DNA of 64,000 nt from Glebionis coronaria. Lineage: Eukaryota > Streptophyta > Magnoliopsida > Asterales > Asteraceae. The notes below the pieces were generated by a model. It saw only the letters and a program-made list of their open reading frames with translations, ran no database searches and had not been told where the DNA came from. The position numbers and the translations under genes were made by a program. Positions 48,245 to 58,742 of this stretch are shown here, one piece after another; position 1 is the first letter of the stretch, and the number at the start of each line of letters is the position of its first letter. The stretch is from assembly GCA_025667525.1 (NCBI GenBank), contig CM046876.1, forward strand, positions 77,161,235-77,225,234, given 5' to 3'.

Positions 48245-51139
48245 TGATAAGTATGAAAACACTCATCAATTATGATCCAAATACCACTCAAAACACAGTC
48301 AAATACATTATTTTAACTTTAAAATATCAGAATTACGCGTGTATTTGTGTTTTATGTGTTTTCAGGTAAAAAGATACATTTTTGAGCAAACACGTGGTTT
48401 CAAGGACTTATTTGGTAAAAAGACGAAGAAAAGGACGAATCATGCTTTCAAGGACCTTACTTGCCAATATTATCAAGATCGAGGACTTAAAGTGTAACTT
48501 TCACAAAGACAAAGGATGAAAAAGAAAGTGGCTTAAAAGTTATAACTCTTATACTTCATAAGTGACAAAATGAAAAGATGAGGGATTAAAAGGAAACAAT
48601 GGGGAAAGTTTATAAAATATTTGGTCAAAGCAAGACCAAGACCTGGTCATACCCACTCATACACACGCCTTCTTCTTCTACATTCGAAGAGAGAGAAAGT
48701 TTCAGTCGCTTATACTTTCTATCCACCAAATACTTTCAAGTTCAATTCAAGGATGCTACACAAGGTTTCAGACGAAGACTAAAATAGCAAAAGTGCTCCT
48801 TTTGATCTCCTCTACAAGAAGATGATACTTAATTAGATCAAGATGGAGTAATGAAGAAACCCCCAATGATGAAGAATGAAGAACGAATAAAGATCATCGT
48901 ATTAAACACGTGGCAAGATTTAATTGGAAGTTGCACGTCATCAACACGTCACTCCTTCTCTTTAGACGCCTATAAATAGAAGATCAAGACCCCATTTGAA
49001 GACGGTTAGCTTAGGAGTAGTTTTCACATAGTAGTTAGGATAATTAGTTAGTTAGTTTAATTTTCTTTCATCTTTCTTGTTAAACTTCTGTAACTGAATT
49101 AGTTTCTTCGTTATGAATCTGTTGATTAGTTGACATTTGTAACCGTTTTCTCATTTTCCACCATTAATGAAAGCTTAGAGTTCCTTTAATATCTTATTTT
49201 CTGTTTTTGATTCAATGATGAAATCTTGTTTTCTCAATCTTTATCTTTCTCTATTTTTACTGCTTTAATCTTACTGTTCATCGAAGGTCTTTGTTTACTT
49301 GCAAGGTTTAACGAGTCATTGTGATTTTGAGTTACTGTTCACGATCAGTAGTTAAGATTTTAGTTATAATCCTTAACTGACTTTTTCATTGATGAAGAGC
49401 TTTTGATTGTTCATTACTGTTCACGATATAAATAACCTTTAGTTATAGGTTTTTGTTTGTTCATGTAAACAATTTGATTTCAGAATTGATAGGATAATCA
49501 AGTGACTGAGATTTGAAGTGATTGTTAATGTTCAGCAGTTAGAGTAAAGGAGGTGTAGTGATTTCATTTTAGAGGTTGTTTCGAGTTTAAATAGTTAATA
49601 GCAGTAGACGATTACAGTTTCTATGGTGAAAAGCTGATGGTTCTTTTTCTACATAGTTTTTTTTACGAATCTGGTGGATTTGGTTATAGAAGTTCAGTAA
49701 GATTTGGTTATTACATAAGAGTAGATCAAGAGCAATAGTTTAATCACGACAACAAACAAATCAGTAGAGATTCAATTCCGTTAGGCGTGATTGTTAGTTT
49801 AATCCACGAGAGTAGTGTTTCGATTGTTCATGTTTATGCAGGTTACTTGTTCGAGTCAAGATCCAAACGTTAAGCTGATGAAGCAGCAGATTAGTAGATA
49901 ATATGGTGTTCGAAGTTACTGAAATATATGGAGTACTCTAGAAGTGGCAGATTAGATATTGGTGTTCGATTTTTTAAGCGAGCTCAGCGCTCCGCTTCTC
50001 CTCAACGGTGGCCTTGATACATCGGTTAAGCTCACGTTTAAATTTTCTGCATATTTTAGCGAAAATCGGCTAGTTCGTTTGTTAGAGTTAAACTTTACTA
50101 GAAATTTTCTTGGAGGAATTTTATTAGTTCATAATATCATAGACTTGTTACTAGTTGATATTGACTGTTTAGATTTGCATCTTTTTGAGTTGAGTAATTG
50201 TAGTCACTGTGATGTTAAGAGCTTAATTAGTTAGTTACTTTGTATGTAAATCTCAATAGTATATTGTTTGGAGTATATTCATTTTGGTACAGTAGGTTTT
50301 GGAGTAATTTGGAGTTATACAGGTTTGAAGTTGAGATATAGTTTTCTAGGATTCATTAGCTTTTATTGCAGATCTTTCATCAGTGCGTTTTGGAGTTGGA
50401 TTTCGTTGATTTGAGGTTAGAAGATAGAAAGGTCTATTAGCAGCGGTAAATACATGTAGGATAAATGTCAAAGTTAGTAAAATAGTCAAGTGACTGTTCT
50501 TTCGTTAGAGATTACACAAACTTGTGCATTAAATCAGTTAAGGTAGCCTAATAGTCGAAGTAGTCACACATATATGTATATATATATATGTTCAATTTGC
50601 TCAGGAAGTTTTGTAGTAGTTTTGCATTAAGATGGTTTAGTTTTTGAAGATGTAAAGAGTAGAATTAAAGTTGAAAAGGAGGGAAGTAGACGTGTCTAAT
50701 CTTTCTGATAAGGAGTCACGAATTGGGTTTAAATTGCTAGAAATGTTAAACTGTTGGATTTGAGATTAGACAATTACGTAGTGTATCATAGTTGGGCTAA
50801 GCTCTTATTGGACCATTTTTTTCTTAACAGATTACATGTTAAAGTGGAAAGTATATAGGCAGTTTTAAATAGTTATTTTATAGTTATAGTATAAATTTGA
50901 GTTTTATATTTTGGCATGTTTTAAAGTTAGTGAATTTAAAATTGGTAAGTGCAATATGTTTTAGCGTAGTACGTATACATAGTATAAGCATTAATAATAT
51001 TTTACTTTTTTACATGCTTTGTGCCAATTAGACATAGATTACCAATCAAGATTTTTAACCAAAAACAATTAAGTCGAGCTTAAAAACAATAAATCCATTC
51101 GAATTGAGTCGAGACGAAACGATACTAAAAAGACAAACA
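48245..51139 (+). repeat. 5' LTR of the Athila/Tat-like element
   Basis: About 2.9 kb from TGATAAGTATGAAAACAC to AAAGACAAACA, ending five bases before the primer site. It contains a TATA box (48971-48979) with a GAAGACGGTTAGCTTAGG start region, a poly-T/CTTTCATC stretch and several TTACTGTTCACGAT repeats (49330-49440). The left edge is inferred from the TG and from the end of coding similarity on the left; there is no second LTR to confirm it. Open frames inside (for example 49959-50234) are not supported. Confidence 0.6.
48971..48979 (+). promoter_or_regulatory. TATA box of the Athila/Tat-like LTR
   Basis: TATAAATAG in a locally GC-richer context (TTTAGACGCC before it), about 730 bp into the LTR. 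This is a typical U3/R position for large plant LTRs. Confidence 0.6.
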
Positions 51140-51144
51140 TTAAA

Positions 51145-51162
51145 TGGCGCCGCTGCCGGTTC
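51145..51162 (+). other. Primer binding site of the Athila/Tat-like element
   Basis: TGGCGCCGCTGCCGGTTC, close to the TGGCGCCGTTGCCGGGGA type used by Athila and related plant gypsy elements. It fixes the LTR end a few bases upstream. Confidence 0.78.
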
Positions 51163-52028
51163 TTTTCGTGAAGATTAACGGTTTCGAGTGAGACGATTGG
51201 ATTTTGGGATCCGTTCAGTTTGTGAACGTTATTTTTACGTATTATAAATCAAAAAGATAAAAAAAAATCAAAAAGATAAAAATACAAAAAAATAAAAAAT
51301 CACAAAAATCAATTCTTTTACTAAAGAATTGAACCAAACAAATAAAAAATCCAAAAAGTAATCTTTTCCCTAAAAGATTACACCCAAAAATATATATTAT
51401 AACGGTTTTCATCGTTTTTACGTACATATAGTATTTTTCTTAAAAAATCAAATAAATACAAAAATATTTTTGATATATTATTATATGTAAATACGTATAC
51501 GTATAAGAACAACCAATACACATATCTTCCATAAGTATTGCCAAGGCAATACACCGTGTTGAAGGGCGTTCCGGTCCTTGACACGCGTATCGATCAAATT
51601 TAATTAAGCAAGAATAGATAAATACTTCCAATAGGCAATAATTCGAAGAATACAAACTACAAAGTGAATAGAAAGGTGATGTGCTATATAATGCCATCTA
51701 AGGGTCAATAGGTACTTAAGTACTTCGCGCCACCTAACCCCCCGTTCACTAGTGCGTATTCTAAGAAGGAAGGCTTTATTGGGGGTCTTGCACCCAAGTA
51801 GTAATTACATATATTATACTTTCTTATGGATATTAATTATCGAACCTCGAGGGAGATAATCTCTTCTCTCTCAAAAGTCGACCGAGGGCTACTCCCTCAT
51901 TCCTCGTGTTTACTTACACGTGTACTCGCACGCGTGTAACCATGCCACCTTTGGTGTATTACTTCCTTCCCCGAGGAAGCTTTTAAACGTCATTATACTT
52001 GTATATACATTCGGCCACCTTGTTAAAG
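51163..52028 (+). other. Leader of the Athila/Tat-like element
   Basis: An A-rich tract of AAAATCAAAAAGATAAAA type (51245-51480) is followed by mixed sequence with no ORF. This kind of leader is usual before gag in Athila/Tat elements. Confidence 0.55.
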
Positions 52029-52148
52029 ATGGATACTCGTTCCATGTTGGAGATTTTGCAACAACGATCCGCCAACGCTAATTATTCGCCTTGTTCGATT
52101 TGTGGTGGTCCACACGATACTTATTTATGTGATCAAAACAATGGCTTT
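52029..52148 (+). pseudogene. Gag-like start of the Athila/Tat-like element, cut by copia-2
   Basis: ATG at 52029 opens MDTRSMLEILQQRSANA, then CSICGGPHDTYLC, a zinc-binding C-X2-C-X4-H-X4-C arrangement seen in gypsy gag proteins. Coding is interrupted after about 40 codons by the copia-2 LTR. The five bases before that LTR, GCTTT, should recur after the copia-2 3' LTR outside the window. Confidence 0.55.
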
Positions 52149-52483
52149 TGTTGGAAATACGTTTTACGTATTAAGAAGGATCGGTCACTCCAACGATAGT
52201 CCATGTAATAGCTCGTAGTTTAGTTAACTTTCTTTATTTAACAAACAAGAACAAGCCTAGCCTACAACATGTGTAGGCCGACCTAAATGTAAGCCCCAAG
52301 CCCATGACAAGGGCTTGGGTATATAAACCCTCTCCTTTGATGGAGAGGGTGGTGTGTTCTTCATTTTTACACATAGTGAAAAAGTGTTTTTCTTTCACTT
52401 TCTCTCTCTAAGTGTGTGTGTTCTCACCATCTCTCTATCTCTTTCTCTCTCTAAAAACATAAGCAAGATTTACATATCCTACA
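52149..52483 (+). repeat. 5' LTR of copia-2
   Basis: 335 bp, TGTTGGAAATACG to ATATCCTACA. A TATA box TATATAAA lies at 52320-52327 after a GGGCTTGG hairpin; CT-rich runs follow. It aligns with the copia-1 3' LTR but with many differences, so the two copies come from distinct, not very recent, insertions of one family. Confidence 0.92.
52320..52327 (+). promoter_or_regulatory. TATA box of the copia-2 LTR
   Basis: TATATAAA about 170 bp into the LTR, conserved at the matching place in copia-1 (about 7450). The AAGCCCATGACAAGGGCTT hairpin sits directly upstream. Confidence 0.65.
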
Positions 52484-52485
52484 AA

Positions 52486-52499
52486 TGGTATCAAGAGCC
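52486..52499 (+). other. Primer binding site of copia-2 (initiator Met tRNA type, one extra A)
   Basis: TGGTATCAAGAGCC two bases after the LTR. The usual text is TGGTATCAGAGCC (as in gypsy-2 at 11585), so this copy has one extra A. Confidence 0.85.
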
Positions 52500-52747
52500 A
52501 TGGGATGATTGTATTGTTCATGTGTTTGTGTTCTTGATTCATACGTCATTTTTGATCCATTTTCACACGTCCAAATTTTTTTTTTGTGTTTTTGATGGTT
52601 TTTTCTTGATACAAATCTTCTACATAGTTGTGGTAGGGATTTGGTATAGTTACTTTGGCTAAAAACACAAAATTTTTGGGTGTTTTGATCATTTTTTGGC
52701 TTAAAATCACGAATTGGTTGAGTTTTGTCCGAGAAAAGTGGGAATTA

Positions 52748-53125
52748 TTCCGATCAGGTCATCGGAAAAGGGTTTATAGGACATTCCGATCAGTGTAATC
52801 GGAATAGGGTTTAGGGATTCCGATTTTGGGTACATTCCGATCAGGTATTCCGATTAGGCCTTCCGATTAGGTATTCCGATTAGGTATTCCGATTAGGTAT
52901 TCAGATTTGGTATTCCGACCAAGGTATTCCGATTTGGTTTATTCCGATTAGGTACATTCCGATTTGGTATTCAGATTTGGCATTCCGATCAAGGTATTCC
53001 GATCTGGTTTATTCCGATAAGACATTCCGATCAGGTATTCCAATTTGGTATTCCGATCAGGGTATTCCGATAAGACATTCCGATCAGCATTCCGATCACT
53101 ATTCCGATCAACATTCCGATAATCA
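52748..53125 (+). repeat. ATTCCGAT minisatellite in the copia-2 leader
   Basis: About 22 exact TTCCGA cores plus several degenerate ones in 375 bp. The consensus unit is ATTCCGATYAGGT (13-14 bp) with variants ATTCCGATTTGG and ATTCCGATAAGAC. At the left edge two ATCGGAA cores appear in reverse orientation. It lies between the primer site and the gag ATG. Confidence 0.92.
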
Positions 53126-53301
53126 CAAATTTTTCCATAAAAAAATTTCGAATCGTGTGTAATTTTGACTTGGAATTTTTGGTTTATTGAGAACATATTT
53201 TAGGGGATTTTAACATTGTTTCTCGACTTCAACTCACAACATCAAACACATTTACTTTCTTTCATTGATCGATCAACGTTTGTAAATCTTAACTTATTGA
53301 A

Positions 53302-55190
53302 ATGGAGTACACATCTCTTACAGATAAGTCCATCCTCTCGGGTACGGATAATCGTCCACCAATGTTGGTGAAGACTATGTATGAGGAATGGGCTTCCCGA
53401 ATAGAACTTTATATGTTAAACAAGGAGAATGGACATCTAATTTGGGCATCGGTGCTCAATGGACCATTAGATTATGGTACAGTGACGGAAGGTACGACTA
53501 CTCGTCCTCGCACAACGGGTGAATTGACTGGAGATATGAAGATTCAAGACAAATGTGATAAGTATGCTACAAACATCATTCTCGAAGCCCTTCCTCCAGA
53601 TGTCTACAAACTCGTCAGCAAACATAAAGTTGCCAAAGATTTATGGGATAGAATTCGTGTTCTCATGCAAGGCACCTCATTAACTAAACAAGAACGAGAG
53701 TGTAAGCTTTATGATACTTTTGATAATTTTGCCTATGTGCTAGGGGAGACTCTCAATGATTACTATCTGAGATTTACCCTATTGTTGAATGAGCTCAATA
53801 TTTATGGCATGACAATTCCTACCTTTCAATTGAACACCAAGTATTTGAACACTCTTCCTTCAGAATGGAAAAAATACGTGACGGATGTTAAATTGGCTAA
53901 GGACTTGCATAACACCAATGTGGATCAACTTCAAGCTTTTCTTCAACAACACGAATGCCATGTGATCGAGGCTCGGTTGTCTACACCTCAAGTTCATGAT
54001 CCACTTGCAATGTATGCTCTCAACAAAACATGGCTTATACTTATCAGCAACCATCATACTTGCAGCAGACATCACCACACAACTATCAGCAACCACAACA
54101 ACCATCTTATCCACCACTAGTGATGCCACAACAAGCATATCAACAAGGTGTTCATCAACAATCTTTTCCGCAGCAACCACCATATCAGACATCACCATCA
54201 CAAGCCAACACTTCTCCAATGGGCTATACTCCTCAGCAAGGATATTTTCCAATTGAAGCACAACCAGCACAAGCTTTCTACTCTAATGAACTTCCACTAA
54301 TCCAAGCACCGGTCTTTACTCCAAATGATACGCCAGCTGATGTTCTAAACCATCTCACAGCCTACTTGTCAAAACTTGTTGCAACTAGAGGATTTCCACC
54401 AACAAACAATCAGCTCCGGACCTCATCAAATCCTCGACAACAAGCCACTGTTCAAGATGGTCAAGTGACGGTGCAACCAATTCAGGGAAGGCAAAATTCA
54501 TATGGACCTCCTACAAGGACTGGGAACAATCAAGCTGTGAATTCTCAAGCTAGTGGAAATGGGAGTCCTATTGGTCCTAAGAAGGTTGTGACGTGCTACA
54601 ATTGCCGAGGAAAAGGTCATATGGCTAAGGAATGCACTCAGCCGAAAAGGAGGAGGGATGATGCATGGTTTCGTGAGAAGATGTATTTGGTTGATGCTCA
54701 GTCTAAGGGGAATATTTTGGATTCAGAGGAGTTAGCATTTCTTGCAGACCCAGGGGCAGCAGATACTGAAGGCATTGCAGTCGTTTCCACTTCTAATGCA
54801 GCTTATCAAGCAGATGATCTTGACGCATATGATTCGGATTATGATGACATTCACTTTGCCCAAGCTGCTCTCATTGCTAATCTCTCTCACTACGGTTCTG
54901 ATGTCATCTGTGAGGTACCAACCACATCTAATAATATTGATGATAACCAACATCAAGTTGGGCATGAAAATGACAACCTCGAACAGCATTCGGGAACTAG
55001 TAATTCAAATGATGTGGTACCCAAACCTACACATTTGAGTGAACCTCAACCAAATGCTACGACGGGTATGGAATCTTATGCTCAACATGATTTGGTCATG
55101 GTGCCTAAACATATTATTGATCAAATGCATATGGTCCTCAGACAATCCGTAGATACGAATTCCACCCTAACTGCTAAGCTTGCGTTGCAT
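53302..55190 (+). pseudogene. Copia-2 gag core (frameshifted)
   Basis: ATG 53302 opens the copia gag domain (DNRPPMLVKTMYEEWASRIELYML, ATNIILEALPPDVYKLVSKHKVAKDLWDRI, QERECKLYDTFDNFAYV, TKYLNTLPSEWKKYVTDVKLA, LQAFLQQHECHVIEARL). A one-base shift near 54027 moves coding into the frame that continues with a Gln/Pro/Tyr-rich linker and an intact zinc knuckle (CYNCRGKGHMAKEC, 54594-54635). Beyond are acidic and Asp/Asn-rich segments up to TAA at 55191-55193. Gag forms the virus-like particle and binds element RNA through the knuckle. Confidence 0.9.
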
Positions 55191-55193
55191 TAA

Positions 55194-56480
55194 GAAAAAG
55201 TCAAAACTTTTGAAATGGTCCCTCAAGAAGAGAAAATAACATGTTCTGAATTTGACCAATTTCGTTTTGAAAAGATTGAACACTTGAAAGAAATAGAATC
55301 ATTAAAAGCTAATCTTTCTAATGAATTAAAAGAAAAGGATTCGGTTCTCAATGATTTTCAGAAACTTAAAATGGATTTCGAAACTCTCGAGTCTAAAAAG
55401 GTTGAATCGGAAATTAATGCTACCAAACTTCTTAAATTCAAAGAACAACAGCTTTTAAAACAATACGCTTCCATAGAAAAGGTTCATCTTTTAACTAAAT
55501 CATTTAAAGAACTCGAACTTAAACGTCTTCAAGATTTACCACCTAATCCCGGTTATGCAAAACAAGCTCAGGAATATATTCCCGGTCTTTATGATATGAC
55601 CATAATTGGAAAATCAAAAGAAGCACCTTTTGTTCGTAGTACTGAGGAGACACAATCACTTGGGGATGAAACTCATTCTAAAATGCTTTCAAAATTCTAT
55701 ACAATTGATTATGATCAACATAACAAAGATCAATTTTCGAAAAAGACACGCATTCGCTTACAAAAGGAATTAGCAGAATTGACAGTTCTTGTGCCCCAAA
55801 GTTTGTCAAATGAAAACCTTCCTAGTACGTCTCCTACACTTGTCAAAACGGATTTAAAAAAGTTAATTCCACCGGTAAGCAAGGCGTCCGTTAACTTAAA
55901 TGCGGTTCACCAACACTTATCCGATTTTGACAAGGTCATTTTGGAACGTACGGCGGCTTCAGCCATAACGGAAGGTGAATGGAACGTTGAGCACACTAGA
56001 GCTGCGTTCCGAAATGAAATTGTTCCGTTTGTAGACAATGTTAAGGCTTGTCTTCGTAATCTTGATCAAGATTTACTTTTGGAAATAGAAGAATTTAGAC
56101 GTGTTTTCAATGAAATGGATAATGCTTATGAAAACAGTTTACTTGAAATAGAACGGGTTTCACGCCATAATGATCTGCTTCTGAATCAAGTGATGTCTCA
56201 TGATATAGTTTCTGTCTGTGTGAATACAAGTGTTGATAATGATTCTATTGTGCATAATGTTGAATCTGTGGATACTGTGGTAGATAGTACTTGTCACGAA
56301 TCTGACGCTGAATTTTTAAAGCTTCAAGATTCATATTCATCGCTTTCAAAACGTTTTGATGAGATTCAAACACATTGTATTTTGCTTGAATGCAAGCAAC
56401 AATTTATTCAAGAAATATGTGAAACGTCTTCGAAGGTGTTAATATCGATGATGCAAATTTTGAAAAGAATTTTCGATTGA
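55194..56480 (+). pseudogene. Copia-2 gag C-terminal extension, coiled-coil part
   Basis: Same frame as the preceding gag, after the stop TAA 55191-55193 (a CAA in relatives, so probably C-to-T). Long Leu/Lys/Glu heptad-like helices (KIEHLKEIESLKANLSNELK, KELELKRLQDLPPNPGY) surround a middle part with MTIIGKSKEAPF and KELAELTVLVPQ. A frameshift near 56460 ends this frame. SIRE-type copia elements have such extended gags; function unknown. Confidence 0.8.
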
Positions 56481-57813
56481 ATTTACAATCAAAACAACGT
56501 CAGCCAAGTGACAAAGTTGCTAACTCTTTGCCGATAGAAATAGAGAAATTTAAGGATCTTAACTGTGTGAACGTACTTGAGGCCGCTGAGAATTTTAGAC
56601 TTGATCTAGATAATCAAGTTTCCAAGATTTTGTCCAAAGTTGATAACTTAAAACAGAAAAATACACGACTCTTCGATTCAGTACAGCCCGCATGTGTTGA
56701 TACCACTGCACAGAATCAATCATTGATTGAACAATTGAATCGAAAGTCGATGGAAATATCTGATTTGAGGGAACAAATTTGTGATAAGAATCTGGTCTTG
56801 GCTGAGTTAAAAGAAACACTTCGTACTCTAAAAGGTAAGAATGTTGTGGATAACGCAGCCACTGTCTCAGCATCGTCCTCTAGTGCTATCAAAAGGAACC
56901 TTATAGCCGTCACACCACTTAATAAGGGCCCTAGGACTAAACCATCTCAAACTTTGGTTACTAAAGATAAGGCGGAATCAAAACCAGCTTCTAATATTCC
57001 CGTGTTGCCTTCTACAGGAGTAAGCACCACTACTAAGGCTCAAAGATCTAAGCTTAAACGAAACAAGAAGAATGATAGGATCTTGCCCCCATCTAGTAGT
57101 CAAGTGAAGAAGAAAGTAGAAGCCCATCCTAGGAATGTTATTTCTGTTTTGAATAAAAAGAATCATGTAGCTAAACCTAAAGGCTCTGCGGTTGTGCAAC
57201 GTTCTAAGCCTACTGTGAATTCTAATTTAAAATGTTGGAATTGCAATGAATGTATGTTTTCTAGTCGTCATGATTCTTGCCTTATTGACAATGTGAATGA
57301 GATGCATGCCCTAAAAAATGGATTAGAATGGAAACCGACTGGGAAAGTGTTAACCCAAGTTGGTTGGATGTGGCGCCCCACTGGTAGAACTTTCACTATA
57401 GTAGGAAATACGTGCCCTTTAACTAGGATCACTCCCACTAAAGGAGGAAAGCGTGCCCTTTAACTAGGAGTACCAAGGCTACCAAAACACAAGTGTGTCC
57501 TTTAACTAGGAACACTGACACTACTGTAGGAACCAAGTGCCCTTTAAATAGGTCTACTCCCACTGTAGTGCCCGCGAATAATCCAAACCCTAAGAAAGTT
57601 GGAACAGTAAAACCTGTTAGTGCTAAAACTCACATTAGAAAACGCAGGAAATCTAAGGGTCTCAAAAATATTAGCAATTCTGATAATTCTATATCTGTAC
57701 CTGCTAACACTCTGGAACCAATAGTTTCCAATGCATTGTCTACTGTTGTTATTGAAAACAGGTGGTCCAAATTGTTCTCTGGTATTTGGACTCTGGTTGC
57801 TCCAAGCATATGA
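56477..57813 (+). pseudogene. Copia-2 gag C-terminal extension, distal part with CPLTRxT repeats
   Basis: Two frames: 56477-57463, then another from about 57460 to the stop at 57811-57813. The first has a coiled coil, a Ser/Lys-rich basic stretch, a Cys-rich segment (CWNCNECMFSSRHDSC, resembling a zinc-binding CX2C...HX3C) and the EWKPTGKVL/WRPTGRTFT motif. Next come four ~42 bp repeats coding CPLTRxTxT. The last part ends SKLFSGIWTLVAPSI and overlaps the protease frame by 58 bases. The first repeat is one base short, which causes the frame change. Confidence 0.8.
57413..57579 (+). repeat. Four tandem ~42 bp repeats encoding CPLTRxT units
   Basis: Units start at 57413, 57454, 57496 and 57538 (periods 41, 42, 42). 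Each begins TGYCCTTTAA-TAGG and encodes CPLTR or CPLNR followed by a Thr-rich spacer. The short first unit lies exactly at the reading-frame change. Confidence 0.9.
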
Positions 57814-58742
57814 CCGGAGATCGCTCTCAGCTCAGAAATTTCGTCAGCAAGTTTCTTGGTACGGTTAGATTTGGGAATGATCATATTGCAAAGATAATGG
57901 GTTATGGTGAATATCATATTGGAAATGTTATTATTTCAAGAGTGTATTACGTGCAAGGTCTTGGTCACAACTTATTTTCTGTGGGACAATTTTGTGATGC
58001 AAACCTAGAAGTTGCTTTTCGAGAGCATACCTGCTTCATTCGTAATTTGGAAGGGGTTCATTTATTGAAAGGTACTCGAGGGAATAATTTGTATACTTTG
58101 TCTCTACAAGACATGATGGCCGCTTCTCCCGTATGTATTCTCTCCAAAGCATCAAAGACTAAGTCATGGTTATGTCATCGACGGTTATCTTATCTTAACT
58201 TTGACGCTATTAATCACTTGGCGAAAAACGAACTTGTTCGTGGTCTTCCTAAACTATCATTTCACAAGGATCATTTGTGTTCCGCGTGTACAATGGGGAA
58301 AAACACTAAGAAATCATACAAACCCAAGACGGAAGACACCAACCAAGAGAAACTTTATCTGTTGCATATGGATCTTTGTGGGCCAATGTGTGTTGAAAGT
58401 CTTAGTGGCAAAAAGTACATCCTCGTCATTGTCGATGATTACTCTCGGTTTACATGGGTGAAATTTCTTAAAGCAAAGAATGAGGCGCCTAAATGCATCA
58501 TCGGATTTCTCAAGATGATTCAAGTGCGTCTCAACACTACTGTCCGACGCATTCGTACAGATAATGGAACCGAATTTGTGAATCAAATTTTGCGTGATTA
58601 TTATGAAGAAGTTGGCATTTCTCATGAAACATCCGTTGCTCGCACTCCACAACAAAACGATGTCGTTGAAAGGCGAAATCGCACACTTATGGAAGCTGCT
58701 CGAACGATGTTAATTTATGCAAAGGCTCCATTGTTCTTATGA
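57756..58742 (+). pseudogene. Copia-2 protease and integrase (first part of pol)
   Basis: The pol frame is open from 57756. The protease has WYLDSGCSKHMTG (D-S-G at 57789-57797) and GLGHNLFSVGQFCD. The pre-integrase zinc finger reads LCHRRLSYLNFDAINHL...HLCSAC; the second histidine of H-X3/4-H appears changed to Tyr (RLSY for RLSH/RLGH). The integrase core has D in LHMDLCGPM, D in IRTDNGTEF and E in VVERRNRT. TGA at 58740-58742 sits where relatives have TGG (Trp), a G-to-A change. It is in a -1 frame relative to gag. Confidence 0.9.

Larger units (their letters stand above)
48245..52148 (+). mobile_element. Athila/Tat-like element: 5' LTR, primer site and leader
   Basis: The LTR 48245-51139 is followed by a TGGCGCC-type primer site, an A-rich leader and the first codons of a gag-like ORF, which copia-2 interrupts at 52149. 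The body and 3' LTR are not in this window. It inserted into, or recombined with, the minus-strand Athila-like relic at 48244/48245. The target duplication cannot be checked. Confidence 0.65.

Noticed and set aside
49959..50234. 91-codon open frame in the Athila/Tat-like LTR
   Set aside because: Within U5-type LTR sequence, no domain, no context as a gene.
53860..54270. 136-codon minus-strand frame in copia-2 gag
   Set aside because: Shadow of the Gln/Pro-rich gag linker.
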